Assembly: GCF_052115485.1 (NCBI RefSeq)
Contig: NZ_JBFRGU010000002.1
Location: 186,001 to 250,000, forward strand
Direction: 5' to 3'
Source: Microvirga sp052115485
Lineage (GTDB): Bacteria > Pseudomonadota > Alphaproteobacteria > Rhizobiales > Beijerinckiaceae
Length of the DNA stretch: 64,000 bases
The position numbers were made by a program, and so were the translations under genes. The notes below the pieces were generated by a model that did not search any database, had not been told where the DNA came from, and saw only the letters and a list, made by a program, of their open reading frames with translations. This document shows, piece by piece, positions 36,425 to 45,155 of the stretch (positions are counted from its first letter, which is position 1; every line of letters begins with the position of its first letter).

Positions 36425-36958
36425 ATGCACCGCATCCTCGTCATAGGATCGCCGGGCGCCGGCAAGACGACCCTCGCTCTCCGCATGGCGGAACGGCTCG
36501 GCTTGCCCCTGACCCATCTCGACCGGGAATACTGGCGCCCCGGCTGGATCAAGCCTTTGAGCGACGAATGGGAGGCGCAGGCCGCCAGGCTGGCGGCTGA
36601 GCCATCTTGGATCATGGACGGCGAATATCTGGACGAGGCCGGGCTTCAGGTCGCGCGGGCGACCTCCATCGTGATGCTCGACAGACCGCGGGCCTTGTGC
36701 CTTTTCCGGGCGATCTGGCGCGTTGTCCTCAACTACCGGAAAGAGCGCCCGGATCTCGGCGAGGGCTGCCCGGAATATTTCAATCGGGATTATGTGACCT
36801 TCGTCCGCTTCATCTGGACTTATCCGAAGAAGATCCGCCCGAAGATGCTTGCGGTTTTGCGGTCCTTGCGGCCGGATCAAACCGGTTTCATTCTCAAATC
36901 GCAGGCGGAGATTCAGGCTTTCGAGGCCGATCTTCCGGCTGTTCTCAAGGCCGCTTGA
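36425..36958 (+). CDS. Small P-loop NTPase, adenylate-kinase-like
   Basis: A 177-residue protein with Walker A GSPGAGKTT at 8-16, a DRE motif near 33, and a charged C-terminal lid (NYRKERPDLGEGCPEYF). It resembles proteins annotated as DNA topology modulation protein FlaR or AAA family ATPase, which are probably small-molecule or nucleotide kinases. It starts seven bases after lipA and ends three bases before the next gene, so it is in the lipA operon. Substrate unknown. Confidence 0.8.
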   Translation: MHRILVIGSPGAGKTTLALRMAERLGLPLTHLDREYWRPGWIKPLSDEWEAQAARLAAEPSWIMDGEYLDEAGLQVARATSIVMLDRPRALCLFRAIWRVVLNYRKERPDLGEGCPEYFNRDYVTFVRFIWTYPKKIRPKMLAVLRSLRPDQTGFILKSQAEIQAFEADLPAVLKAA

Positions 36959-36960
36959 CC

Positions 36961-37428
36961 ATGCCGTCCTTCCGCAGCATTCAACCGGTGAAGCACACGC
37001 CGATGCAGATGTTCGACCTCGTGGCGGACGTGGAGCGTTATCCGGAATTCCTGCCGCTTTGCGAGTCGCTGCGCATCATCCGCAAAAGCCAGAGTGGGGA
37101 GGGTATCGAGACCCTCGTGGCCTCCATGGGCGTCGGCTACAAGGCAATCAAGGAAACCTTCACCACCCGCGTCACCCTCGACCAGCCACGCCTGCGCATT
37201 CAGGTCGAATATGTGGACGGGCCGTTCAAGTATCTCGAAAACCGCTGGAGCTTCAAGGAAACTCCGACCGGTTGCGATATCGAGTTCTACATCGTCTACG
37301 AGTTCAAGAGCTTTGCGCTGGGCATGCTCATGGGCGCCATGTTCGACAAGGCGTTCCACAAATTCTCGGACGCCTTCGAAAAGCGCGCGGATATTGTCTA
37401 CGGCAAGCCGTCCGTCGCGAGCGCCTGA
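36961..37428 (+). CDS. RatA/Coq10-type START-domain protein
   Basis: A 155-residue polyketide-cyclase/START protein of the Coq10-RatA group. Coq10 members bind ubiquinone or its precursors; the E. coli RatA name came from reported effects on ribosome joining. Visible motifs are YPEFLPLC near 23 and VDGPFKYLENRWSF near 84, with a helical C-terminus. ATG follows the preceding stop after two bases, and the gene overlaps cinA tail to tail by 31 bases. In this lipA-linked context the ubiquinone role seems likelier. Confidence 0.88.
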   Translation: MPSFRSIQPVKHTPMQMFDLVADVERYPEFLPLCESLRIIRKSQSGEGIETLVASMGVGYKAIKETFTTRVTLDQPRLRIQVEYVDGPFKYLENRWSFKETPTGCDIEFYIVYEFKSFALGMLMGAMFDKAFHKFSDAFEKRADIVYGKPSVASA

Positions 37429-37901
37429 GCCAGCAGTTCGAGAGCATCCTCGACCGCCGATTGCCTCACCATCTGCCGCCCGAGGTCGCCATAGCGCCGC
37501 TCGAGCGTGATCGTCGAGCGGCCTTTTACGCTCAGCCCGAAATGCACGAGCCCGACCGGCTTTTCCGCCGAGCCCCCGCCGGGGCCCGCAACACCGGTAA
37601 TCCCTACCGTCACATCTGCACGGGAATGAGACAGCGCACCTTCCGCCATGGCCTGGGCGACCGGCTCACTTACCGCGCCATAAGCGGCGATCAGGTCCAT
37701 CGGAACGCCGATCATCTCGTTCTTTGCTTCGTTGGAATAAGTCACGAAGCCGCGTTCGACGACTGCTGATGATCCGGCGATGTCGGTGAGAAGGCCGATT
37801 ACGAGGCCGCCGGTGCACGATTCCGCCATGGCGATCTTCCATCCCCGCGTCGCATAGGCCTGAAGCAGGTCGGCAGCGCGGTTTCGAAGGGCAGGGGTCA
37901 T
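37398..37901 (-). CDS. cinA: CinA C-terminal family amidohydrolase
   Basis: A stand-alone CinA-C (PncC-type nicotinamide-nucleotide amidohydrolase) protein of 167 residues. Its motifs AESCTGGLV, YSNEAKNEM and GITGVAGPGGG are those of the deamidase site. The ATG at 37901 overlaps the ispDF stop by four bases (ATGA); the longer in-frame extension reads through ispDF in the wrong frame and is rejected. It should return nicotinamide mononucleotide to nicotinate mononucleotide. Confidence 0.92.
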   Translation of the reverse strand: MTPALRNRAADLLQAYATRGWKIAMAESCTGGLVIGLLTDIAGSSAVVERGFVTYSNEAKNEMIGVPMDLIAAYGAVSEPVAQAMAEGALSHSRADVTVGITGVAGPGGGSAEKPVGLVHFGLSVKGRSTITLERRYGDLGRQMVRQSAVEDALELLAQALATDGLP

Positions 37902-39097
37902 GATGCGCTCTCCTCGGGCAGGCGGATCGTCGCGGCGGCCTGCGCCGCAATGCCTTCTCCTCGTCCGGTGAAGCCGAGCTTCTCCGTCGTCGTGGCCTTC
38001 AGCGACACGCCGCCGATCCCGATCCCGGCGATCTCCGCAATCCGCCGGCGCATGGCTTCGCGATGCGGCCCAAGGCGGGGCGCTTCGCAAAGCAGCGTCA
38101 CGTCGAGATGATCGACAATGCCGCCCCGGCCGCGAACCCGAGCCACCGCATCGGCCAGGAACCGATCCGACGATGCTCCCTTCCATTGTGGATCGCTCGG
38201 CGGGAAATGCACGCCGATATCCCCATCCGCCAAGGCGCCGAGAATGGCGTCGGTCAGGGCGTGCAGGATTACATCACCATCCGAGTGGGCGACGACGCCA
38301 CGGCTATGCGGGACCTTGATGCCGCCGAGCCAGACATGGTCCCCGTCGCCGAAGACATGAACGTCAAAGCCCGTACCGAGTTTCGTCAGATAGGTCATGG
38401 GCGTGCCTTTCAACCGTCTTTCCGCTTCCGCGAAATCATTGGAATGCGTCAGCTTCACATTGGTCGGATCCCCTTCGAACACGTGAACGGGAAAGCCCGC
38501 CCATTCCATCAAGCCGCCATCATCGGTGAAGGTGAGCGACTCGGCGGCGAGCGCCTTGCGATGGGAGTCCAGTAAGGGAGCGAACTGAAAGGCCTGAGGC
38601 GTCTGCACGGCGCGAAGGTTTGCCCGATCAGGCGTCGCGACGACCTCGCCGCTCTTACCCACGAGCTTGATTGTGTCGGTGACTGCAAGACCCGGAACGG
38701 CCGCCCCGGTTCTATCGGCCGCCTCGATCGCTCTGTCGATCAGTGCTTGATCGACGAAGGGCCGGGCCGCATCGTGAACCAGCACGATCGTCGGTTTGAG
38801 AGACGATAAGGCTTCGAGGCCATTCAGGACCGATTGCTGCCGTGCCTCTCCGCCTTCCGCCGCTTGAATGAGCTTGGCTTTCAGATCGCCGGGGATTTGG
38901 CCCAGGCTGTCATCGTAGAGTTGCTCATCGCGGCCATCTATCACCACCGCCACACGATCGATCTTAGGATGACTTAAGAATGCGGTGAGTGTTCTTTCCA
39001 GAACGGTGCGCCCGGCGAGAGGGCGGTATTGCTTCGGAAGGCCGTCTCCGGCCCGAAGTCCACGTCCTGCAGCAACGATGAGAGCGACAATGGTCAT
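37898..39097 (-). CDS. ispDF: Bifunctional IspD/IspF of the MEP pathway
   Basis: A fusion catalysing two non-consecutive steps: CTP coupling to 2-C-methyl-D-erythritol 4-phosphate (IspD, about 1-230; AAGRGLRAGDGLPKQY nucleotide loop, VHDAARPFV) and formation of the 2,4-cyclodiphosphate (IspF, about 235-395; GFDVHVF zinc-binding, HSDGDVILHALTDA, DIGVHFPPSDP). The 399-residue length fits alphaproteobacterial fusions. It is divergent from dusB. Confidence 0.97.
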   Translation of the reverse strand: MTIVALIVAAGRGLRAGDGLPKQYRPLAGRTVLERTLTAFLSHPKIDRVAVVIDGRDEQLYDDSLGQIPGDLKAKLIQAAEGGEARQQSVLNGLEALSSLKPTIVLVHDAARPFVDQALIDRAIEAADRTGAAVPGLAVTDTIKLVGKSGEVVATPDRANLRAVQTPQAFQFAPLLDSHRKALAAESLTFTDDGGLMEWAGFPVHVFEGDPTNVKLTHSNDFAEAERRLKGTPMTYLTKLGTGFDVHVFGDGDHVWLGGIKVPHSRGVVAHSDGDVILHALTDAILGALADGDIGVHFPPSDPQWKGASSDRFLADAVARVRGRGGIVDHLDVTLLCEAPRLGPHREAMRRRIAEIAGIGIGGVSLKATTTEKLGFTGRGEGIAAQAAATIRLPEESAS

Positions 39098-39194
39098 GAA
39101 ATTGCGATCCAGGCGAGAGGCGATGTCCTACGCGGCACTGTCGGCTAAAGCAAACCCTCACATCCTCGCAGCGTGAAAACGCATGGTGAAGGAC

Positions 39195-39222
39195 TTGCAC
39201 AGACGATAGATTTGGTTATTTA
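39195..39222 (+). promoter_or_regulatory. Candidate dusB-ntrBC promoter
   Basis: TTGCAC (39195-39200) and TATTTA (39217-39222) with a 16-base spacer lie just ten bases before the dusB ATG. By spacing, a transcript would start almost at the ATG; no Shine-Dalgarno is seen. Judged by eye only. Confidence 0.35.
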
Positions 39223-39231
39223 CTAGGCACA

Positions 39232-40248
39232 ATGAAAATTGATCAAAAAATAGGCGACGGCTTCCGAATCGGACCGGTCGAGATCGGCGTGAGCGCTGTT
39301 CTCGCACCGCTTTCCGGCGTGACAGATGTCGCGTTCAGACGGATTGCCAAGCGCCTTGGTGCCGGCCTGGTGATTTCCGAGATGGTCGCCTCAGACGAGT
39401 TGGTTCAGGGCTCCTCGGAGGCCGTTTTGCGCGCCGAGGGATCCGATATCGATCCTCATGTCGTCCAGCTTGCCGGATGCGACCCTCGCTGGATGGCGGA
39501 GGCCGTGCGCGTCGCCGAAGGGGCGGGAGCCCGTATCATCGACATCAACATGGGCTGCCCAGCCAAGCGCGTGATCGGCGGCTATGCCGGTTCGGCGCTC
39601 ATGCGCGATCTCGATCACGCCTGCCGATTGATCGAGGCGAGCGTTCTTGCCGCGAATGTCCCGGTGACCGTCAAGATGCGCCTCGGATGGGATCATCAGA
39701 CCCTAAACGCGCCTGAACTTGCGAAGCGCGCCGAAACTCTCGGCGTCAGCGCGGTGACAGTCCACGGGCGGACGCGGCAGCAATTCTACAAGGGTCAGGC
39801 GGATTGGCAGGCCATCGCTCGTGTGGTCGAGGCCGTCCGCATCCCGGTCATTGCCAATGGGGATATCGGGTCTCTCGACGATGCGCGCCACTGTCTTTCT
39901 GCCTCGCATGCGTCCGCGGTGATGATAGGGCGCTCGGCTGTCGGCCGCCCCTGGCTGGTCGGTCAAATCGGTGCCGCGCTGCAGGGGCGCTTTATTCCTG
40001 ACCCTGAGCCCGAAATCATGGCCGATATCGCAATCGAGCATTACGAGGGCTTGCTGACGCTTTATGGACGCGATGTCGGCATCCGCCATGCGCGCAAGCA
40101 TCTGGCCGGTTATGCGGAGGTCGCAGCCGATTCAGGATTCGATGTCGATCCGGCCTTGCGTCTTTCCCTCGTGACAAGTGAAACGCCTGAGACGGTCACG
40201 TCACTGTTGCGTCAGGTTTACGCTCGCCCGAACCGGAAGGCGGCGTGA
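39232..40248 (+). CDS. dusB: tRNA-dihydrouridine synthase DusB
   Basis: An FMN enzyme reducing specific uridines of tRNA; in alphaproteobacteria it precedes ntrB (the nifR3 gene of older literature). The 338-residue barrel has LAPLSGVTD for FMN contact, the catalytic Cys in NMGCPAKRV (about 108), KMRLGWD, VHGRTRQQFYKG and the GDIGS and MIGRSAVGRPW phosphate loops. The stop overlaps the ntrB start (TGATG). Confidence 0.95.
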   Translation: MKIDQKIGDGFRIGPVEIGVSAVLAPLSGVTDVAFRRIAKRLGAGLVISEMVASDELVQGSSEAVLRAEGSDIDPHVVQLAGCDPRWMAEAVRVAEGAGARIIDINMGCPAKRVIGGYAGSALMRDLDHACRLIEASVLAANVPVTVKMRLGWDHQTLNAPELAKRAETLGVSAVTVHGRTRQQFYKGQADWQAIARVVEAVRIPVIANGDIGSLDDARHCLSASHASAVMIGRSAVGRPWLVGQIGAALQGRFIPDPEPEIMADIAIEHYEGLLTLYGRDVGIRHARKHLAGYAEVAADSGFDVDPALRLSLVTSETPETVTSLLRQVYARPNRKAA

Positions 40249-41345
40249 TGGGAAACGCCAACGACCTCATCATGAACGCGCTTCCGCTCCCGGTGTTGAC
40301 CATCGGCAACGAGGGCACGGTTCTTCACGCCAATTCGGCGGCGGAGGTCTTCTTCGAGATGAGCCTGCGCGTGATGCAGCGACAACGGCTCAATGATTTC
40401 GTCCCTTACGGCTCGCCCATTCTCGCCTTGATAGAGGATGTGCGGAAGCGTGGGGCCGGCGTCAACGAACATCGGATCGACATAGGCTCTCCCCGTATCG
40501 GCACCGAGCGGATTGTCGATGTTTTCGCAACGCCGCTTGGCGATCAGAGCGATAGCGTCGTGATCATGCTGCAGGAGCGCACCATTGCCGAAAAAATGGA
40601 CCGGCAATTGACCCATCGCGGAGCGGCCCGGTCGATCACGGCTCTCGGAGCCATGCTCGCTCACGAGATCAAAAATCCGCTCTCGGGCATTCGCGGCGCG
40701 GCGCAGTTGCTGGAACAATCGGCGGACGAGGATGACCGCCTCCTGACACGCCTGATCTGCGACGAAACCGATCGGATCGTAAAACTCGTGGAGCGCATGG
40801 AGCTTTTCGGGGAGGAGCGGCCTATCGAGCGCGGCCCCGTCAACGTTCACGGAGTACTCGACCATGTGAAGCGGCTCGCGCAGACGGGCTTTGCGCGCCA
40901 CATCCGCTTCGCCGAGAGTTACGATCCGTCGTTACCGCCGGTGTTGGGTAATCGCGATCAGCTCGTTCAGGTGATTCTGAATCTCATCAAGAACGCGGCT
41001 GAAGCCATCGGCGTCGACAGCCCGGATGGTGAGATCATACTCGGCACCGCCTTTCGCACCGGCGTCCGGCTGCAAGTGCCCGGGTCGCGTGAACGCGTCA
41101 GCCTGCCCATCGAGGTGAGCATCCGTGACAATGGGCCGGGCATCCCATCGGATCTGGTGGCCGACCTCTTCGATCCGTTTGTGACCACGAAGGCGCAGGG
41201 GAGCGGACTTGGGCTTGCCCTTGCCGCCAAAATCGTCGGCGATCATGGCGGGATCATCGAGTGCGATCCTGCGCCCCGCCGCACTACTTTTCGAATTCTA
41301 CTGCCGATGCACCGCGCCGACGATGGCCGTGGATCGGATCATTGA
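40248..41345 (+). CDS. ntrB: Nitrogen sensor histidine kinase NtrB
   Basis: The cytosolic kinase/phosphatase partner of NtrC, reading nitrogen status through PII proteins. Its 365 residues comprise a PAS domain (about 5-110), a HisKA domain with phospho-His at 139 (AHEIKNPLSGI), and a HATPase domain with NLIKNAAEA, DNGPGIP and GSGLGLALA boxes. ATG at 40248 overlaps the dusB TGA; a GTG three bases earlier is possible. No membrane segment, as expected. Confidence 0.95.
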   Translation: MGNANDLIMNALPLPVLTIGNEGTVLHANSAAEVFFEMSLRVMQRQRLNDFVPYGSPILALIEDVRKRGAGVNEHRIDIGSPRIGTERIVDVFATPLGDQSDSVVIMLQERTIAEKMDRQLTHRGAARSITALGAMLAHEIKNPLSGIRGAAQLLEQSADEDDRLLTRLICDETDRIVKLVERMELFGEERPIERGPVNVHGVLDHVKRLAQTGFARHIRFAESYDPSLPPVLGNRDQLVQVILNLIKNAAEAIGVDSPDGEIILGTAFRTGVRLQVPGSRERVSLPIEVSIRDNGPGIPSDLVADLFDPFVTTKAQGSGLGLALAAKIVGDHGGIIECDPAPRRTTFRILLPMHRADDGRGSDH

Positions 41346-41354
41346 GGACCGAAC

Positions 41355-42812
41355 ATGCCAAGCGGACACATTCTTCTCGCTGACGACGACGCCGCCATCC
41401 GGACGGTCTTGAATCAAGCATTGTCGCGGGCCGGCTACGAGGTTCGCTCGACCAGCAACGCGGCAACGCTCTGGAGGTGGGTCACGCAAGGCGAGGGCGA
41501 TCTCGTCATCACCGATGTGGTGATGCCCGACGAGAATGCTTTCGATCTGCTGCCTCGCATCAAGAAGTTGCGCCCGGACCTGCCGATCATCGTCATGAGC
41601 GCGCAGAATACCTTCATGACGGCGATCAAGGCTTCGGAGCGAGGCGCTTACGAGTATCTGCCGAAGCCCTTCGATCTGAAGGAGCTTGTCGCTGTCGTCG
41701 GGCGCGCGCTTTCGCGCCCGCGCGCGCTCTCCAGCGCAAAGCCAGCTGCCGACAACGAGGATATCCCGCTTGTCGGCCGCTCAGCCGCCATGCAGGAGAT
41801 CTATCGCGCGCTCGCGCGCCTCATGCCGACGGATCTGACCGTGATGATCACGGGCGAATCCGGAACCGGCAAGGAACTTGTCGCTCGCGCCCTGCACGAT
41901 TACGGCAAGCGTCGACAAGGCCCCTTCGTGGCCGTCAACATGGCCGCGATCCCGCGGGAACTGATCGAATCCGAACTCTTTGGGCATGAGAAGGGTGCAT
42001 TCACTGGCGCGACCTCCCGCAATACGGGCCGCTTCGAACAGGCCGAGGGCGGGACGCTCTTTCTCGATGAGATCGGCGACATGCCGATGGAGGCGCAGAC
42101 CCGGCTTTTGCGTGTCCTCCAACAGGGCGAGTACACGACAGTCGGTGGCCGCGTGCCGATCAAGACCAATGTCCGGATCGTCGCCGCGACCAACAAGGAC
42201 CTGCGCGTTCTGATCCAGCAGGGGCTTTTCCGCGAAGATCTTTTCTTCCGCCTCAACGTCGTGCCGCTGCGGCTTCCGCCGTTACGGGAGCGCGTCGAGG
42301 ATTTGCCGGACCTAGCCCGGCACTTTTTCGGTCTTGTTGAAAAGGAGGGCTTGTCTCGCAAGCAACTCGATGTCGAGGCCATGGATCGCCTGAAGCGATA
42401 TCGTTGGCCCGGCAACGTGCGTGAACTTGAAAACCTGGTCCGTCGGTTGGCTGCGCTCTATCCGCAGGACACGATTACCGGGGCGATCATCGATGCCGAG
42501 CTTGATTCCAGGACACCTCTCCCGTCACAACCCAGTTCCGGCAAGGTAGCATCCAAAACCGACGCCGAGCCGCTTGCCGACGCCGTGGAGCGGCATCTCT
42601 CCGAGTATTTTTCCAACTTCAAGGATACACTTCCACCTCCCGGACTATACCACCGAATCTTGCGGGAGATCGAAGGTCCTTTGATCGGCGCGGCCCTGGC
42701 CGCGACCCGTGGAAACCAGATCCGGGCAGCCGAATTGTTGGGGGTCAACCGCAACACTTTGCGCAAAAAAGTCCGCGATCTTGAATTGCAGGTCATCAAG
42801 AGTGGTCGATAA
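41355..42812 (+). CDS. ntrC: Nitrogen response regulator NtrC
   Basis: A sigma-54-dependent activator of 485 residues: receiver (1-120, phospho-Asp 54 in VITDVVMPDE), AAA+ domain (about 138-370) with Walker A GESGTGKE, the sigma-54 contact loop GAFTGA, Walker B GGTLFLDEIGD, and a Fis-type helix-turn-helix (about 440-480, NQIRAAELLGVNRNTLRKK). Ten bases separate it from ntrB. Confidence 0.97.
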   Translation: MPSGHILLADDDAAIRTVLNQALSRAGYEVRSTSNAATLWRWVTQGEGDLVITDVVMPDENAFDLLPRIKKLRPDLPIIVMSAQNTFMTAIKASERGAYEYLPKPFDLKELVAVVGRALSRPRALSSAKPAADNEDIPLVGRSAAMQEIYRALARLMPTDLTVMITGESGTGKELVARALHDYGKRRQGPFVAVNMAAIPRELIESELFGHEKGAFTGATSRNTGRFEQAEGGTLFLDEIGDMPMEAQTRLLRVLQQGEYTTVGGRVPIKTNVRIVAATNKDLRVLIQQGLFREDLFFRLNVVPLRLPPLRERVEDLPDLARHFFGLVEKEGLSRKQLDVEAMDRLKRYRWPGNVRELENLVRRLAALYPQDTITGAIIDAELDSRTPLPSQPSSGKVASKTDAEPLADAVERHLSEYFSNFKDTLPPPGLYHRILREIEGPLIGAALAATRGNQIRAAELLGVNRNTLRKKVRDLELQVIKSGR

Positions 42813-42890
42813 CGAGCTGTAATAATTTGACCACAGTGTTGTGTTGGTGCATCACCGCAGCAGTTGGGGGCGAGGATTGCACCTGACAAC

Positions 42891-45155
42891 GTGGGATCGC
42901 CCGTTTTGACCAGCCTTGACACACAAGCGCAACGCCATATCGCCGAGATCGGCCATCAGGGACCCGGTTGGCTTGGACCGATTGCGGTTCTGGCGGCTCT
43001 GACCTCCGCACTGACGACATTTCTCGTTTTGGCAGGCCTTACGCCCATTCTTCCGACTCATGACGTCGTCATCTGGGTGTTCATCCTCAACGGCGCGCTG
43101 ATTCTGGTCCTGCTCGGGGTCGTCGCATGGCAAGCCAAGAAGTTGATGCGGGAGCGCAGGGCGGGAACTGCTGCTGCCGGCCTTCACGTGCGCATCGTCG
43201 GCCTGTTCAGCCTTGTGGCGGTTCTCCCGGCGATCTTGGTTGCCGTGGTGGCGACGGTGACCCTGGAACGGGGCCTCGACCCTTGGTTCACAGGTTCGAT
43301 CAAGGACTTGATGACCAACACAGTTGAAATTGCCCGGGCCTACCGGGAAAACCAGTGCCGATCCCTCGCGCGTGAGACGCAGTTGATGGCGGCGGATCTC
43401 AATCGTGCAAAGGTACTCTACGATGCCGACCGCAAGGTCTTTCACGACTTCTTGAATTCGCGCGCGCTCTTTCTCGGCTTCCCGCTAACGATGATTTTGG
43501 AGCCGGACGGGAAGGTCGTCGAGAAGATCGAACCGCGTCCCATTGAGGGCGGCGTGCCGCAGCCTGCTCCTGCCGATCTCGAAGATGCCAACGAGAACGA
43601 GGCGCTGTGCCTGTTCCCCAGAACAGGGAACGTGTTTCGCGCGCTGCTGAAGCTGCAGGCTCACGACGGCAAAATTCTCTATGTTGCCCGTGAGGTCGAT
43701 CCCCGTGCGGTCGAGTTCCCTCAGGTCGCGGAGGCGGGTGTCGCGATTTATGAAGCGCTGGAACAGAAGAAGGTCGGCATTCAGGTTGCCTTCGCGTCGA
43801 TGTTTACGCTCATTGCGCTGATCGTTCTCTTGTCGGCGATCTGGTTCGGCCTCAATTTCGCAAACAAGCTCGTGGCTCCGATCCGGCGCCTGATCTATGC
43901 GACCGATCAAGTTGCGACCGGCAATTTTTACGTTCAGGTTCCGGTCAGGAGCGGCGAGGGCGATCTCGCCCATCTCGGTGAAACCTTCAACAAGATGACA
44001 TCGGAGCTTCGTCATCAGCATGACGGTCTTACCGCCGCCAGCGAGTTGATAGACCGCCGCCGCCTCTTCACAGAGGCCGTGCTGGCCGGGGTCTCCGCAG
44101 GCGTGATCGGCATCGATGCTCAGAACAATATCACCATTGTTAATCCATCGACCGAAGCGCTGCTTGCGACGACTAGCGACGACCTGCTGGGGCGTTCGAT
44201 CGGTGCGGTTCTCCCGGAGGTCCTCAACCTCGTCGAGGAGATGAGAAGTTCTCGACAACGTATTCTGCAAAAACAGATTTTGATTTCGCGGAGAGGAAAA
44301 GAGCGGACTTTGAACGTTCGCATGGCAAGCGAGCAAGCACGCAGTGAGGCGCGGGATCTGGTCATTACCCTTGACGACATCACCGATCTCGTGACCGCGC
44401 AGCGAACCTCCGCATGGGCGGATGTCGCCCGCCGCATTGCTCACGAAATCAAGAATCCGCTGACCCCGATCCAACTATCGGCAGAGCGCATCCGCCGGAA
44501 ATACGGAAAGGTCATAACGACCGATCGGGAGGTTTTCGACCAATGCACGGATACCATTGTCAGGCAGGTCGACGACATCAAGCGCATGGTCGATGAGTTC
44601 TCATCCTTCGCGCGGATGCCGAAGCCCAAGATCGGCGACGAGGATCTCAACGAGACGATCCGTCAGGTCGTCTTCATGATGCGTATCGCGCATACCGATA
44701 TCCAGTTCGCCGATCAACTGCCCCATCACCCGGTGGTGGTTCCCATCGACCGCAGGCTTCTGTCCCAGGCGATAACGAATATCGTGAAAAACGCCACGGA
44801 AGCCATTGCCGCCGTGCCGGAGGAAGAGCGCGGGCAGGGCCAGATCGCCGTGTCGCTCGACGACCGGAACCCCGAATTTCTGATCATCGAAATTACCGAC
44901 AACGGCAAGGGCTTCCCCGTCGAGGGACGGCAGCGGTTGTTGGAGCCTTACATGACGACGCGCGAAGGCGGGACGGGCCTTGGGCTGCCGATCGTCAGCA
45001 AGATTTTGGAAGACCACGGCGGTGGTATGGAACTCGTCGACAACCCTGCGGGACGTGGGGGACGTGTTCGGATGTGGATTCCGAAGGCGGGATTGGCCGC
45101 CCCGGCCAAATCCGACATCGCTGCAGACCGTGAAACGAATAGAGCGAGCTCATGA
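42891..45155 (+). CDS. ntrY: Membrane sensor histidine kinase NtrY
   Basis: Kinase of the NtrYX pair, linked to nitrogen, redox and envelope responses. Counting from the most upstream TTG (42864), four membrane segments lie at about 38-60, 68-90, 108-130 and 308-330, with a periplasmic domain of about 175 residues between the last two; HAMP follows (330-385), then PAS (395-505), HisKA with His 527 (RIAHEIKNPLTPI) and HATPase (NIVKNATEA, DNGKGFP, GTGLGLPI). The start is unsure: TTG 42864, GTG 42891 or TTG 42906. GTG is used here. It overlaps ntrX by four bases. Confidence 0.93.
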   Translation: MGSPVLTSLDTQAQRHIAEIGHQGPGWLGPIAVLAALTSALTTFLVLAGLTPILPTHDVVIWVFILNGALILVLLGVVAWQAKKLMRERRAGTAAAGLHVRIVGLFSLVAVLPAILVAVVATVTLERGLDPWFTGSIKDLMTNTVEIARAYRENQCRSLARETQLMAADLNRAKVLYDADRKVFHDFLNSRALFLGFPLTMILEPDGKVVEKIEPRPIEGGVPQPAPADLEDANENEALCLFPRTGNVFRALLKLQAHDGKILYVAREVDPRAVEFPQVAEAGVAIYEALEQKKVGIQVAFASMFTLIALIVLLSAIWFGLNFANKLVAPIRRLIYATDQVATGNFYVQVPVRSGEGDLAHLGETFNKMTSELRHQHDGLTAASELIDRRRLFTEAVLAGVSAGVIGIDAQNNITIVNPSTEALLATTSDDLLGRSIGAVLPEVLNLVEEMRSSRQRILQKQILISRRGKERTLNVRMASEQARSEARDLVITLDDITDLVTAQRTSAWADVARRIAHEIKNPLTPIQLSAERIRRKYGKVITTDREVFDQCTDTIVRQVDDIKRMVDEFSSFARMPKPKIGDEDLNETIRQVVFMMRIAHTDIQFADQLPHHPVVVPIDRRLLSQAITNIVKNATEAIAAVPEEERGQGQIAVSLDDRNPEFLIIEITDNGKGFPVEGRQRLLEPYMTTREGGTGLGLPIVSKILEDHGGGMELVDNPAGRGGRVRMWIPKAGLAAPAKSDIAADRETNRASS

